A DNA stretch of 64,000 bases. It comes from Kutzneria buriramensis. Its GTDB lineage: Bacteria > Actinomycetota > Actinomycetes > Mycobacteriales > Pseudonocardiaceae. The first letter of the stretch is position 1. The number at the start of each line of letters is the position of its first letter. Of the stretch, positions 46,459 through 55,477 are shown one piece after another. The notes beneath the pieces were generated by a model. It saw only the letters and a program-made list of their open reading frames with translations, did no database searches and was not told where the DNA came from. The DNA lies in assembly GCF_003387475.1 (NCBI RefSeq), contig NZ_QUNO01000012.1, positions 310,001 to 374,000 on the forward strand. Direction: 5' to 3'. A program made the position numbers and the translations under genes.

Positions 46459-47894
46459 GCGACAACACCAACAACTTCCAGCACAACACCGCTTCCGACG
46501 GCGGCACCCAGTACAACGCTCAGGGCGACCAGTACATCTACGAGCAGGTGCTGCACCTGTTCGAGGACGGCCTGGACGCGCTGAAGCACATGCTCTATCC
46601 CAACGCGGTCGAGAAGTTCGAGGGCTTCCTCAGCACCGCTCGCGACGGCCGGGTCGACCCGGCCGAGGAGAAGATCGCGCGAGCGCACGTGTTCGCGGCG
46701 CTCGCGCTACTCAGCGCCAGCCCGCCGGCGTACTTGACACCGGAAGCCGTGCAGCGCATCAACGTGCACCTCAAGGCGGCGATGGACGTCAGTGCCGGGA
46801 TGCCGGTGTACGCGCAGGCAGCCGTGTTGTGGGCGATCGTCAAGGAGGACTACTACGAGGCCGACGGCATGCCCGCGCCCGCGCCGGCGGCGAGCGAGCT
46901 GCGTCGGCACGTCGGCGACCTCACGCCGGACGAGGCGGCGCCTCTCGCGCGGCATCTGGCCCCGGCCCGCGGTGGGACCTGGCGGGCGCTGAGCGCGCGG
47001 GTCCGGGAACTCGGCCTGGAGATCCAGCAGGAAACGCCGTTCGAGGAGACGCGCCGGGTGGAGCCCGGCCGCGCGGCCGCCGTCAAGAAGTACTTCACGC
47101 CGGTCCCGGACAAGAAGGACCAGGTCGGCCCGGCGATGCTCCTGTTCGGGGCGGCGCTGGCGGCCATCGTCGGGTTCATCATCGGTGGCTTCGGGATCGT
47201 GCTGGGTCTGGTCGGCGCCTTCTTCCTGGCCCGGCCCGGCGTGCGCGGCTACCTGGCGTACCAGGAGTACCTGCGCAAGTACGCCGAGGCCATGCCGAAG
47301 GTGCCGGACCCGACGATGGACAAGTGGCTGGCCGAGGACGTCGACTACATCAAGAAGAAGGCGGCCCGGCGGCTGCGCCTCAACGCCCGGCTCAAGCAGG
47401 ACTCCGGCGACCTCGTGGTGCCAGAGCAGGTGGTCGTCGGCTTCCCCAGCTCCGCGTCCGGCGCCAACCACAAGATCCGGGTCCGACGCGGTGACGACGG
47501 CGACCTGCGGGCCAACGCCTACGACGTGCTGATCCTGTTGCTGACCGACGGTCTGGTCAGCTCGTACGGCTGCCGGCTCGACTTCGAGACCGGCAACATC
47601 GTCTACGACCACACGCAGGAGTACCACTACAGAGACATCGTGGGCATCTCGTCGGTGTCCAAGCCGATGGCCCGGGAGATCTCCGAGCACGTGGAGCTGA
47701 TCGGCGGGGTGACCGGGGACTTCTCGGTGGCCAAGCTGTTCAGCCTGTCGGTGACCAGCGGCGAGTCGCTGACCGTGGAGACCGGCTACAGCGGGACCGT
47801 GCAGGACGCCAACGGCAACGTCGCCTGGGCCGGCAACGCTCACGCGCTCAACATCATCCAGCGCATGGTCCGCGCCCGCCACGCCGCCAGCTGA
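46455..47894 (+). CDS. Membrane protein with N-terminal amyloid-like motif, partner of cyclase-like protein
   Basis: The 479-residue protein starts with an Asn/Gln/Gly motif (FQHNTASDGGTQYNAQGD and QYIYE, residues 8-30) nearly matching the end of the upstream protein. Residues 33-200 are mostly helical. A hydrophobic hairpin (VGPAMLLFGAALAAIVGFII and GIVLGLVGAFFLA, about 215-250) makes it a membrane protein. The C-terminal third (about 330-479) is beta-rich and PH-like (YHYRDIVGISSVS, GESLTVETGY). I recognise no enzyme domain. The motif pairing suggests the upstream protein templates or recruits this one. Function is otherwise unknown. Confidence 0.7.
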   Translation: MSDNTNNFQHNTASDGGTQYNAQGDQYIYEQVLHLFEDGLDALKHMLYPNAVEKFEGFLSTARDGRVDPAEEKIARAHVFAALALLSASPPAYLTPEAVQRINVHLKAAMDVSAGMPVYAQAAVLWAIVKEDYYEADGMPAPAPAASELRRHVGDLTPDEAAPLARHLAPARGGTWRALSARVRELGLEIQQETPFEETRRVEPGRAAAVKKYFTPVPDKKDQVGPAMLLFGAALAAIVGFIIGGFGIVLGLVGAFFLARPGVRGYLAYQEYLRKYAEAMPKVPDPTMDKWLAEDVDYIKKKAARRLRLNARLKQDSGDLVVPEQVVVGFPSSASGANHKIRVRRGDDGDLRANAYDVLILLLTDGLVSSYGCRLDFETGNIVYDHTQEYHYRDIVGISSVSKPMAREISEHVELIGGVTGDFSVAKLFSLSVTSGESLTVETGYSGTVQDANGNVAWAGNAHALNIIQRMVRARHAAS

Positions 47895-47920
47895 CCCGTT
47901 CCCCGCCACGATCCACACGC

Positions 47921-47967
47921 GGAAGGACGCCTTGCCCTCGTTCACCGCGGGTAAGGCGTCCTTTCCC
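47921..47967. terminator. Terminator after cyclase-like operon
   Basis: The stem AAGGACGCCTT (47923-47933) with AAGGCGTCCTT (47953-47963), and an inner CCC/GGG pairing around TTCA, follows 26 bases after the stop codon. Edges GGAAGG and CCTTTCC are shared with other hairpins here. Confidence 0.75.
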
Positions 47968-48151
47968 GCGTTCGGGCACCTTTGTCGGCCTGAGAGGGGC
48001 CTGTCTGCGCTCGGTGTGGAGGAAAGTCCCGTTCACGCCGGTCGGGATCGGATATCTGGGAGGTTTCGGGCGCGGTGGGGGAGGCGAGCGAACCTCGGTG
48101 GCCGTGGGGGCGTAGGCAGCCCAATACGATCGGGAGCCGAGGAGGGAGCCG

Positions 48152-51100
48152 ATGAGCGTGGGCATGCGGTTCCGCCTGCTGGGCCCGGTCGAACTGGTGC
48201 GCGACGGCGAGCCGGTCGCGGTCCGGGCCGGCAAGCACCGGATCGTGCTGGCGACCCTGCTGCTGCACACCGGCCGGACGGTCGGCGCGCAGGAGCTGAT
48301 CGACAACCTGTGGGACGAGGATCCTCCGGACGGCGCCCGCACGACGTTGCGCGCGTACGTGATGCGGCTGCGGCAGGCGATCGGCGTGCCCGACCTGATC
48401 ACCACGGTCACCGACGGCTACCGGGTGGACGTGCCGCCGGACGACGTGGACGCGGGCCGCTTCGACCGGCTGCTGGCGATGGCCCGCACGGCGCAGCCGG
48501 CGCGGGTGATCGACCTGCTGGCCGAGGCGCTCGAGCTGTGGCGCGGCCCGGCGCTGGCGGACGTGCCGAGCGCGCGGCTGCGGCAGAACGAGGCGGCGGC
48601 GCTGGACGAGCGCCGCTTACAGGCGGCGGAACTGCGGATGGACGCGCAGCTCCGGCTGGGCCGGCACCACGAGCTGATCACCGAGCTGCGTGCGCTGACC
48701 ACGGCGAATCCGCTGCGGGAGCGGTACTGGGCGCAGCTGATGCTGGCGCTGTACCGCTCGGACCGGCAGGCCGAGGCGCTGACGATCTATCACCAGGTGC
48801 GCCGGCTGCTCGCGGACGAGCTGGCGGTGGAGCCCACCGACGAGCTGCGCGACCTGCACCAGTCGATCCTGACCAGCGACCCGAAGCTGGCCCCGCCGGA
48901 GCCGAGCATCAGCTCGCAGGCGCCGGTGTTCCGGATGCCGCCGCACAGCGGCGAGTTCGTCGGCCGTGACACGGAACTGTCCCGGTTGACGGCGTTGCTG
49001 GCGCCGGCGGAGCTGGACCTGGCGGTGCCGGTGGTGACGGTGTCGGGCCCGTCGGGGGTCGGCAAGACGGCGCTAGCGGTGCAGGCGGCGATCGAGCTGC
49101 GTCCCCGCTTCCCGGACGGCCAGCTGTTCGTGCACCTGCGCGGCCAGGCGCCGGCGCATCCGCTCACGCCGGCCGCGGTGCTGCCTCGCCTGCTCCGGGC
49201 GCTCGGGGTGACGGCGAAGCAGATTCCCGCCGACGAAGACGAGCAGATCTCGCTGTACCGCTCGCAGCTGGCCGGCAAGCGGGTCCTGCTGGTGCTCGAC
49301 AACGCCGTCACGCCGGATCAGGTGCGACCGCTGTTGCCCGGCGAGCCGGGCTGCGCCGTCCTGATCACCAGCCGGAACGCCCTGCGCGGCCTGATCGTGT
49401 TGCAGGGCGCGAGCCCGCTGAGTATGGATGTGTTGGCCGCCAACGACTCCCGGGCGCTGCTGGCCACGATGCTGGGCGAACGGGCGGTGCGCGCCGAGCC
49501 GGAGGCCGTCGCGGATCTGGCCACGCTGTGCGCGCATCTGCCGCTGGCGCTGCGGATCGCCGCCGGCACCGTCACGACGGACATCGCCGACTACGCGCGC
49601 CAGCTCCGCAAGGGCAGCCTGATTGCGGCGCTCGCCGTGGAGAGCGACGAGGAAGCGGCGGTGCACGCGACCTTCGACCTCGCGTACGAGGCGTTGCCGC
49701 CCGAGGCCAGGCGGATGCTGCGGCTGCTGGGGCTCACGCCGATCCTCGACTTCGGCGTCCTCGCGGCCGCGGCACTCACGGGCATCGGCAGGCACGAGGC
49801 GGAGCAGTTGCTGGGTGTCCTGAACCGGGCGCACCTGATCGAGCAGCACCAGCCGAGCCGGTACCACCTGCCCGACATGGTCCGTCGCCACGCGGCCGCC
49901 CGCGCCGACGCGGAGGAGCGCGAGCCGGCTCTGATCCGGCTGCGCGACAGCTACTTGCACACGGCGGCCAGCAACGTCGAGCTGCTCGGCCTCGCGCCGC
50001 CGTTCGACATCGGGCTGCCGCCGGTCGCGGCCGGCGCGCCGATCTGTCGTACGGGAACTCGGGACGTGGCGGCCAACTGGCTCGGCGACGAGCGGGCGAC
50101 CCTGGTCGCGCTGGTGCTCGACGCCGCCGACGCCGGCCTGCCGATGGGCTGGCGGCTCGCGGTGGTGATCAGCCGTTTCCTCGTCACCAACCGGCATACC
50201 GCCGACGCCGTGGTGACGGCCCAGGCGGCCCGGCGGCTGGCCGCACAGCTCGGCGACGTCTTCGGTGAGGCCGCCGCGAACTACTGCCTGGCGCTGGCAC
50301 ACGACGACCTCGGCCAGACCCGGCCGGCGCTCGACCACCTGGAGCAGGCCGTCGAGCTGTTCCGGGAGACCGGGTCGACGGCCGGCGAGGCGGCGGCGCT
50401 CAGCGCGCTGGCGGCCACCCACGCCGAGTTGGGCGTCACGGGCCGGGCCGCGCCGAACGCCACCGACGCGCTGTCGCTGGCCCGCGCCGCCGGCGCCACC
50501 GAGACCGAGGCCAAGACCCTGTCCCGGCTCGGCTACATCTACTTCGACCTCGGCCACTTCGACGAGTCGCTGGCGTTCCTGGTGCAGGCGCTGGAGTGCT
50601 ACCGGCAGATCCCCCAGCGGACCGGCGAGGCGCTTGTGCGCAACAACATGGCCAACACCTACCGCGAGCTCGGCCGGTACGAGGAGGCGATCGCCGAGAT
50701 GACCGAGTCGCTGCGGATCCGCCACGAGCTGGGCGGGGAGGACGAATACGACGTGCTGGACACGTGTGCGTCCGTGCACCTGGACCTGGGCCAGTACGAT
50801 CTGGCCCGGAGCGAGGCCGAGGAGTCGCACGCGCTGGCGGTCCGCGCCGGCGCGCGCGGCGCGACCGTCAACGCCCTGAACACGTTGGGCGCGCTCGAAC
50901 TCGCTGTCGGCCGGCCGGAGTTCGCTCTGCGCCGGCACGGCGAGGCGCTCCAGCTCAGCCGCGGCATCGGGTTCGGCAGCGGTGAGCTTCAGGCACAACT
51001 CGGCCTGGCCGCGACGTTGCTGGCCGCGGGTGAGCTGTCCTCGGCGTTCGAGCACGCTCGGCAGGCGCTGGACATCGGCGACGCGGCGACGATGCGCTGC

Positions 51101-51382
51101 GCCGAGGCGGCCACGCTGCACGTGATGGCCGAGATCGAGTTGGCCACGGGGGAATCGGGCCCGGCCGTCGGGCGCGCCGAGGCGGCGGTGGCGCTGGCCG
51201 CGCGGACGGGTCAGCGTCTCGTCGAGGGCAGGTCGCTGCTCACGGCGGGTAGGGGGCACCGGGCGCTGGGCGCGACCGGGGCGGCCAGGCGGGCATGGGA
51301 ACGGGCGTCCGAGGTGCTGGAGGCGCTCGGGGTGCCGGAGGCGGGGGCGGCCGCCGACCTGCTTCGTGGTGACGGAGCGTGA
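48152..51382 (+). CDS. SARP-family regulator with NB-ARC and TPR domains (AfsR-like)
   Basis: This 1076-residue protein has a winged-helix DNA-binding domain (about 1-95), a BTAD domain (about 97-245; FDRLLAMARTAQPARVIDLLAEALELWRG and ANPLRERYWAQLMLALYRSDRQAEAL), and a STAND NTPase with Walker A GPSGVGKTALA near residue 298 and VLLVLDNAVTP. TPR-like repeats extend from about 600 to the end. It is the AfsR layout; such proteins activate secondary metabolism or differentiation genes. One TTA codon is present (RRLQAA). GGAGGGAG lies upstream of ATG 48152. No biosynthetic cluster is adjacent, so targets are unknown. Confidence 0.92.
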   Translation: MSVGMRFRLLGPVELVRDGEPVAVRAGKHRIVLATLLLHTGRTVGAQELIDNLWDEDPPDGARTTLRAYVMRLRQAIGVPDLITTVTDGYRVDVPPDDVDAGRFDRLLAMARTAQPARVIDLLAEALELWRGPALADVPSARLRQNEAAALDERRLQAAELRMDAQLRLGRHHELITELRALTTANPLRERYWAQLMLALYRSDRQAEALTIYHQVRRLLADELAVEPTDELRDLHQSILTSDPKLAPPEPSISSQAPVFRMPPHSGEFVGRDTELSRLTALLAPAELDLAVPVVTVSGPSGVGKTALAVQAAIELRPRFPDGQLFVHLRGQAPAHPLTPAAVLPRLLRALGVTAKQIPADEDEQISLYRSQLAGKRVLLVLDNAVTPDQVRPLLPGEPGCAVLITSRNALRGLIVLQGASPLSMDVLAANDSRALLATMLGERAVRAEPEAVADLATLCAHLPLALRIAAGTVTTDIADYARQLRKGSLIAALAVESDEEAAVHATFDLAYEALPPEARRMLRLLGLTPILDFGVLAAAALTGIGRHEAEQLLGVLNRAHLIEQHQPSRYHLPDMVRRHAAARADAEEREPALIRLRDSYLHTAASNVELLGLAPPFDIGLPPVAAGAPICRTGTRDVAANWLGDERATLVALVLDAADAGLPMGWRLAVVISRFLVTNRHTADAVVTAQAARRLAAQLGDVFGEAAANYCLALAHDDLGQTRPALDHLEQAVELFRETGSTAGEAAALSALAATHAELGVTGRAAPNATDALSLARAAGATETEAKTLSRLGYIYFDLGHFDESLAFLVQALECYRQIPQRTGEALVRNNMANTYRELGRYEEAIAEMTESLRIRHELGGEDEYDVLDTCASVHLDLGQYDLARSEAEESHALAVRAGARGATVNALNTLGALELAVGRPEFALRRHGEALQLSRGIGFGSGELQAQLGLAATLLAAGELSSAFEHARQALDIGDAATMRCAEAATLHVMAEIELATGESGPAVGRAEAAVALAARTGQRLVEGRSLLTAGRGHRALGATGAARRAWERASEVLEALGVPEAGAAADLLRGDGA

Positions 51383-51586
51383 GTGCGAGCGGCGGTGGAT
51401 TCCGGCCGCCGGGGGCGGCGGCGCGCGCTCGTCTGCGGGAGAATACGGGGCTCAGCCTTCGCGGGTCGCCATGTTCGGTCGCCTCCTCCGGCTACGTCGG
51501 ACGTACGGCCGACTACGCTGACGGCAGACACGTCGGGTGGTTGTCGATGCGGAGCGGTCGCAGTAGAGGGGGTGTCGACTTCTATT

Positions 51587-52900
51587 ATGGCCCAACTCGG
51601 TATCGCGTTGCGCACGAGTATCGCACGATTCCGTGACATGAGCGTCGCGGTGCCGAACTGGGACGTGTGGAAGCAGGCGCCGGCATGGCTGGCATTCGCA
51701 CTCAGTTGCGAAGTCGCCGCGATTGCGTTGCCGATAACCGATGCGGTGGTGTTTCCGCAGCGCGCGGCGGATCTGTGCTGGCTCGGCGTGCTGCTGGTGC
51801 TCGGCGTCGGCCAGGCCGAGCTGTCGGCCCGGATCGAGCGCATGCGGCGCTGGATGTCGGGCGAGACCCACATCAACATGACCTCGGTCTGGTACCTGGC
51901 CGGCGCGGTGCTGCTGTCCCCGGCGATGGTGTCCCTGCTGGCCGCGCTTCTGTATCTGCACCTGTGGATCCGCGTCTGGCGGCACGTCCGCGCGCGGCCC
52001 GCGCACCGGGTCGCGGTGAGCACCGCGTGGGCCCTGCTGTCGTGTTTCGCGGCCGCGTCGGTGCTGCGCGTGACCGGTCTGGGCCAGCTCGACGTGGGCA
52101 CGCCGTCGACCTGGCGGGCCGCCGGGATCGTGCTGACGGCCGCTCTGGTGTTCGAATCGGTCAACGCCTGCTTGGCCGCGACCGGAATTTTCCTGTACGG
52201 CCGGAAACGTTCGAGACAGGCGTTGTTCGGCACCTGGAGTGACAACGCGCTCGAAACGGTAACGCTGTGTCTCGGTGGCCTTGCCGCCCTCGCTTTGGTC
52301 TACCAACCGGTGCTCGTGATCCTCGTGCTGCCGCCGTTGTTGATGTTGCACAGAAGCGTCCTGGTGAAGCAGTTGGAAGTGGCGGCGAGCACCGACGACA
52401 AAACGGGATTGCTTAATGCACTTGCATGGCATGATTCCGCACAACGCGAATACTCCAGATCGATACGCGAGAATAGAACCTTCGGCGTACTGATGGTCGA
52501 CCTGGATTACTTCAAACGGGTGAACGACACCTACGGCCATGTGGCGGGCGACGTGGTGCTGAAGGCCGTCGCCGACACCCTGCGCGGACAGGTCCGGGAC
52601 TACGACGTGGTCGGCCGCTTCGGCGGCGAGGAGTTCGCGATCCTGCTGCCCGGCACCTCCGAGCCCGGCGCGCTCACGGTGGGCGAGCGGATCCGCGGCG
52701 CGATCGCCGACATGGCCGTCACCGTGCCGCTGGACGGCATGCACGCCGACGTCGACGGCCTGACCGTGTCCATCGGCTGCGCCGTGCACCCGAGCGCCGG
52801 CGACACGCTGGAGAAGCTGCTGCTGGCCGCCGACACGGCGCTGTACCGCGCGAAAAGCGCTGGCCGCAACTGCGTGGTGAGCAGTACACAGGCGGTGTGA
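51587..52900 (+). CDS. Membrane-bound diguanylate cyclase (GGDEF)
   Basis: The 437-residue protein has about seven membrane helices (about 30-260), then a GGDEF domain (about 270-437). The active-site motif is intact (GRFGGEEF), as is DLDYFKRVNDTYGH. The inhibitory I-site RDYD lies five residues before GGEEF, so feedback by c-di-GMP is expected. There is no EAL domain. It should make c-di-GMP in response to a membrane signal. The start is uncertain (ATG 51587 or GTG 51572). The coding bases near 52390-52490 are less GC-rich than elsewhere. Confidence 0.88.
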   Translation: MAQLGIALRTSIARFRDMSVAVPNWDVWKQAPAWLAFALSCEVAAIALPITDAVVFPQRAADLCWLGVLLVLGVGQAELSARIERMRRWMSGETHINMTSVWYLAGAVLLSPAMVSLLAALLYLHLWIRVWRHVRARPAHRVAVSTAWALLSCFAAASVLRVTGLGQLDVGTPSTWRAAGIVLTAALVFESVNACLAATGIFLYGRKRSRQALFGTWSDNALETVTLCLGGLAALALVYQPVLVILVLPPLLMLHRSVLVKQLEVAASTDDKTGLLNALAWHDSAQREYSRSIRENRTFGVLMVDLDYFKRVNDTYGHVAGDVVLKAVADTLRGQVRDYDVVGRFGGEEFAILLPGTSEPGALTVGERIRGAIADMAVTVPLDGMHADVDGLTVSIGCAVHPSAGDTLEKLLLAADTALYRAKSAGRNCVVSSTQAV

Positions 52901-54060
52901 GGGCGTACTACACCGCAGCCACGCTGGCCCGCCTCGGCGACGAGATGGTCGCCACCGCGTTGACGTTCTTCCTGTTGGCGCGCACCAACGATCCCGCCCT
53001 CACCGGCGTCGCCCTCGCCGCGTACGCGCTGCCGTCGATGCTCACCGGCCCGGTGCTCGGGTCCTGGTTGGACGGGACCCGCCATCGGCGGGCGGTGTTG
53101 GCCGCCAACCAGATCGCGCTCGCGGCGTCGATGGTGGGCGTGGTGGTCGCGCCCGGGTGGGCCGCGCCCCCGCTGGCCGCGATCGCCGGGCTCGCGTTGC
53201 CGATGACCAGCGCCGGTTTCTCCGCGATGGTGCCGAAACTCGCCGGTCCCGCCCGGCTGGCGCGGGCGAATTCGTTCGACTCGATGTCGTTCAGCGGCGC
53301 CGCGATCGCCGGTCCGGCCGTCGCCGGCGGCCTGGCCAAGGTCGTGTCGCCGACGGGCGCGGTGCTGGCGATCGCGGCGGCCGCGGCCGGCAGCCTGGTC
53401 GCGCTGGCGTTCGTCGCGCCGGTGCCGCCCAGCCCGCACGGTCGTCAGCCGGTGCTGACCGGGTTGCGGCACATGGTCCGTACGCCCGAGCTGCGCGCCG
53501 TCACGGTGGCGACCACGTTGTCCTGGGGCGCGATGGGGCTGCTGATCGTCGCGCTGTCGCTGCGCACCGAGCAGTTGGGCGTCGGCCGGGATTCCGCCGG
53601 CTTCGTCCTCACGGTCGTCGAGATCGGTTGTGTCGTAACGAACATCGCCCTGATCCGGCTCCAGGGCCGGTGGTGGGTGGTGCTGGCGTCGCTGGCCGCC
53701 TACGGCATCGTGCTCGGCGGCTGGTCGCTGGCCGGCACCTTCCCGGTGTTGCTGGCGCTGGCCCTGGTCGCCGGTCTCGCGTTCGGACCGGAGTTCCCGG
53801 CGCTGCTGTCGGCGCGCCAACGATTCAGCCCGCCGGAGCTGCTCAGCCAGGTCGGCGCCACGGGTGCCAGCCTGCGGCTCGGCGCCTACGCGCTCGGCGC
53901 CGCGTTGGTCGGCCCGCTGTTGACGGTGTTCAGCGCGGCCGGCGTGATCGCGCTGGTCGGCGGCATGCAGGTGGCGTCCGCCCTGGTGGGTTGGGCGGTC
54001 AGCCGACCGGCACGGGTGCCCGATGCCGTAGCGACAACAGGCCGCCGACGGTCAGTGTGA
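52897..54060 (+). CDS. MFS transporter
   Basis: This 387-residue transporter has about 12 hydrophobic helices and begins RAYYTAATLARLGDEMVATALTFFLLART. The Asp in LGSWLDGTRHRR is in the family A-motif position. Its GTG overlaps the GGDEF stop by four bases, so the two are coupled. The substrate is unknown; the shape resembles small drug-efflux or metabolite exporters. Its last 62 bp overlap the converging symporter gene. Confidence 0.85.
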   Translation: MRAYYTAATLARLGDEMVATALTFFLLARTNDPALTGVALAAYALPSMLTGPVLGSWLDGTRHRRAVLAANQIALAASMVGVVVAPGWAAPPLAAIAGLALPMTSAGFSAMVPKLAGPARLARANSFDSMSFSGAAIAGPAVAGGLAKVVSPTGAVLAIAAAAAGSLVALAFVAPVPPSPHGRQPVLTGLRHMVRTPELRAVTVATTLSWGAMGLLIVALSLRTEQLGVGRDSAGFVLTVVEIGCVVTNIALIRLQGRWWVVLASLAAYGIVLGGWSLAGTFPVLLALALVAGLAFGPEFPALLSARQRFSPPELLSQVGATGASLRLGAYALGAALVGPLLTVFSAAGVIALVGGMQVASALVGWAVSRPARVPDAVATTGRRRSV

Positions 54061-55477
54061 TCACCACGCCGGTCAGCGTGTACCAGGGAAAGGCCAGCCC
54101 GACCGACTTGCCGCCGACGGTGAACTTCAGCGAAACGATGACCGCCATGGCCGCGACGGTGACCAGGAAGGCGATCACCGCGTCGGCCTGGGCGGCCCGT
54201 TTCACCAGTAGTCCCAACGCGAACGAGCCGAGCAGCGCGCCGTAGGTGTAGCCGGTGATGCCCAGCCCGAGCTCGATCACCGGGCCCTTGGTGCTGGAGA
54301 ACATCGAGCCGAACACCACGAATACCGCCGCCCACACCAGTGTCCAGATCCGCCCGTGCTTGAGGGCGGATTCCTCGGGCAGCGGCTCCCTCCTGACGCG
54401 CTGGTACAGGTCGGTGACCGTCGACGTGGACAACGCGTTCAGGGCGGACGCCAGCGCGCCCATCGTGGACGCGAGGATGCCGGCGATCAGCAGCCCCGCC
54501 ACGCCGACCGGCAGGTCCTCGACGATGAACTTGGAGAAGAAGCCGTCGGTGTTGGTCAGCCCCAGCGAGGCCGGCGACGCCCCGTGGTAGAGCACCCACA
54601 GCCCGGCGCCGACCAGCAGGAACAGTCCGAACTGGACGAACACGATGATGCCGCTGCCGATGAGCGCCTTCTGGCCGTCGCGCAGGCTGCGGGTGGCCAG
54701 CAGCCGTTGCACGATCAGCTGATCCGTGCCGTGGGAGGCCATCGCGAACACCGCGCCGCCGACGATCGCCGTGACGAACGCGTACTGGCTGAACAGCGGG
54801 TTGGACGTGAAGTCGAAGAACTGGAGCCGGTTTCCGGCCGCGGCCGTCGACAACCAGTCGCCGGGCAGCCGCGACGCCAGCACGCCGACGGCCACCAGCG
54901 CACCGCCGAGGTAGAGCGCCAGCTGCACGACGTCGACCCAGACCACGGACCGCACGCCGCCGACGTAGGTGTAGATCACGGTGAGCACGGTCAGGCCGAG
55001 CACGATGTGCCAGTAGGCGGTGTGAATGCCGTAGCTGGCAAGGATCGCCTGGATCGGGATCGCCCCGGCGAACAGCCGCACACCCTCGGCGAGCAGCCGT
55101 GTCACGACGAACGCCAGCGACGCCACGCCCTGCGCGGCGGTGCCGAAGCGTTCGCCGAGGAACGCGTAGGCGGTGACGAGATTTCCCTTGAAGTACCGGG
55201 GAAGCAGGATCACCGACACGAGGATGCGGCCGATGATGTAGCCCAGCGCCAGCTGGAGGTAGGTGAAGCCGGTGCCCCACACCAGACCTGGCGTGCTGAT
55301 CACCGTCAGCGTCGAGGTCTCGGTCGCCACCACCGACAGGCAGACCGCCCACCACGGCAGGTTGCGGCCGCCGACGAAGTAGTCCGCACCGGTGCGCTGC
55401 CGGCCGCGCAACAGCAGGCCGATCACCGGCATGGCGAGCAGATAGAGCACGATGATGATCAGATCAACGGGATGCAT
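53999..55477 (-). CDS. Sodium/solute symporter (SSS family)
   Basis: This 492-residue symporter starts MHPVDLIIIVLYLLAMPVIG with GGAGG six bases upstream of ATG 55477. It has about 13 helices, including DYFVGGRNLPWWAVCLSVVATETSTLT (family motif), and ASTMGALASALNALSTSTVTDLY near helix 8. It is coupled to the upstream anmK gene, whose end it overlaps by 14 bp. The link to anmK suggests import of an amino sugar or sialic-acid-like compound. Its 3' end overlaps the MFS gene on the other strand. Confidence 0.88.
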   Translation of the reverse strand: MHPVDLIIIVLYLLAMPVIGLLLRGRQRTGADYFVGGRNLPWWAVCLSVVATETSTLTVISTPGLVWGTGFTYLQLALGYIIGRILVSVILLPRYFKGNLVTAYAFLGERFGTAAQGVASLAFVVTRLLAEGVRLFAGAIPIQAILASYGIHTAYWHIVLGLTVLTVIYTYVGGVRSVVWVDVVQLALYLGGALVAVGVLASRLPGDWLSTAAAGNRLQFFDFTSNPLFSQYAFVTAIVGGAVFAMASHGTDQLIVQRLLATRSLRDGQKALIGSGIIVFVQFGLFLLVGAGLWVLYHGASPASLGLTNTDGFFSKFIVEDLPVGVAGLLIAGILASTMGALASALNALSTSTVTDLYQRVRREPLPEESALKHGRIWTLVWAAVFVVFGSMFSSTKGPVIELGLGITGYTYGALLGSFALGLLVKRAAQADAVIAFLVTVAAMAVIVSLKFTVGGKSVGLAFPWYTLTGVVITLTVGGLLSLRHRAPVPVG

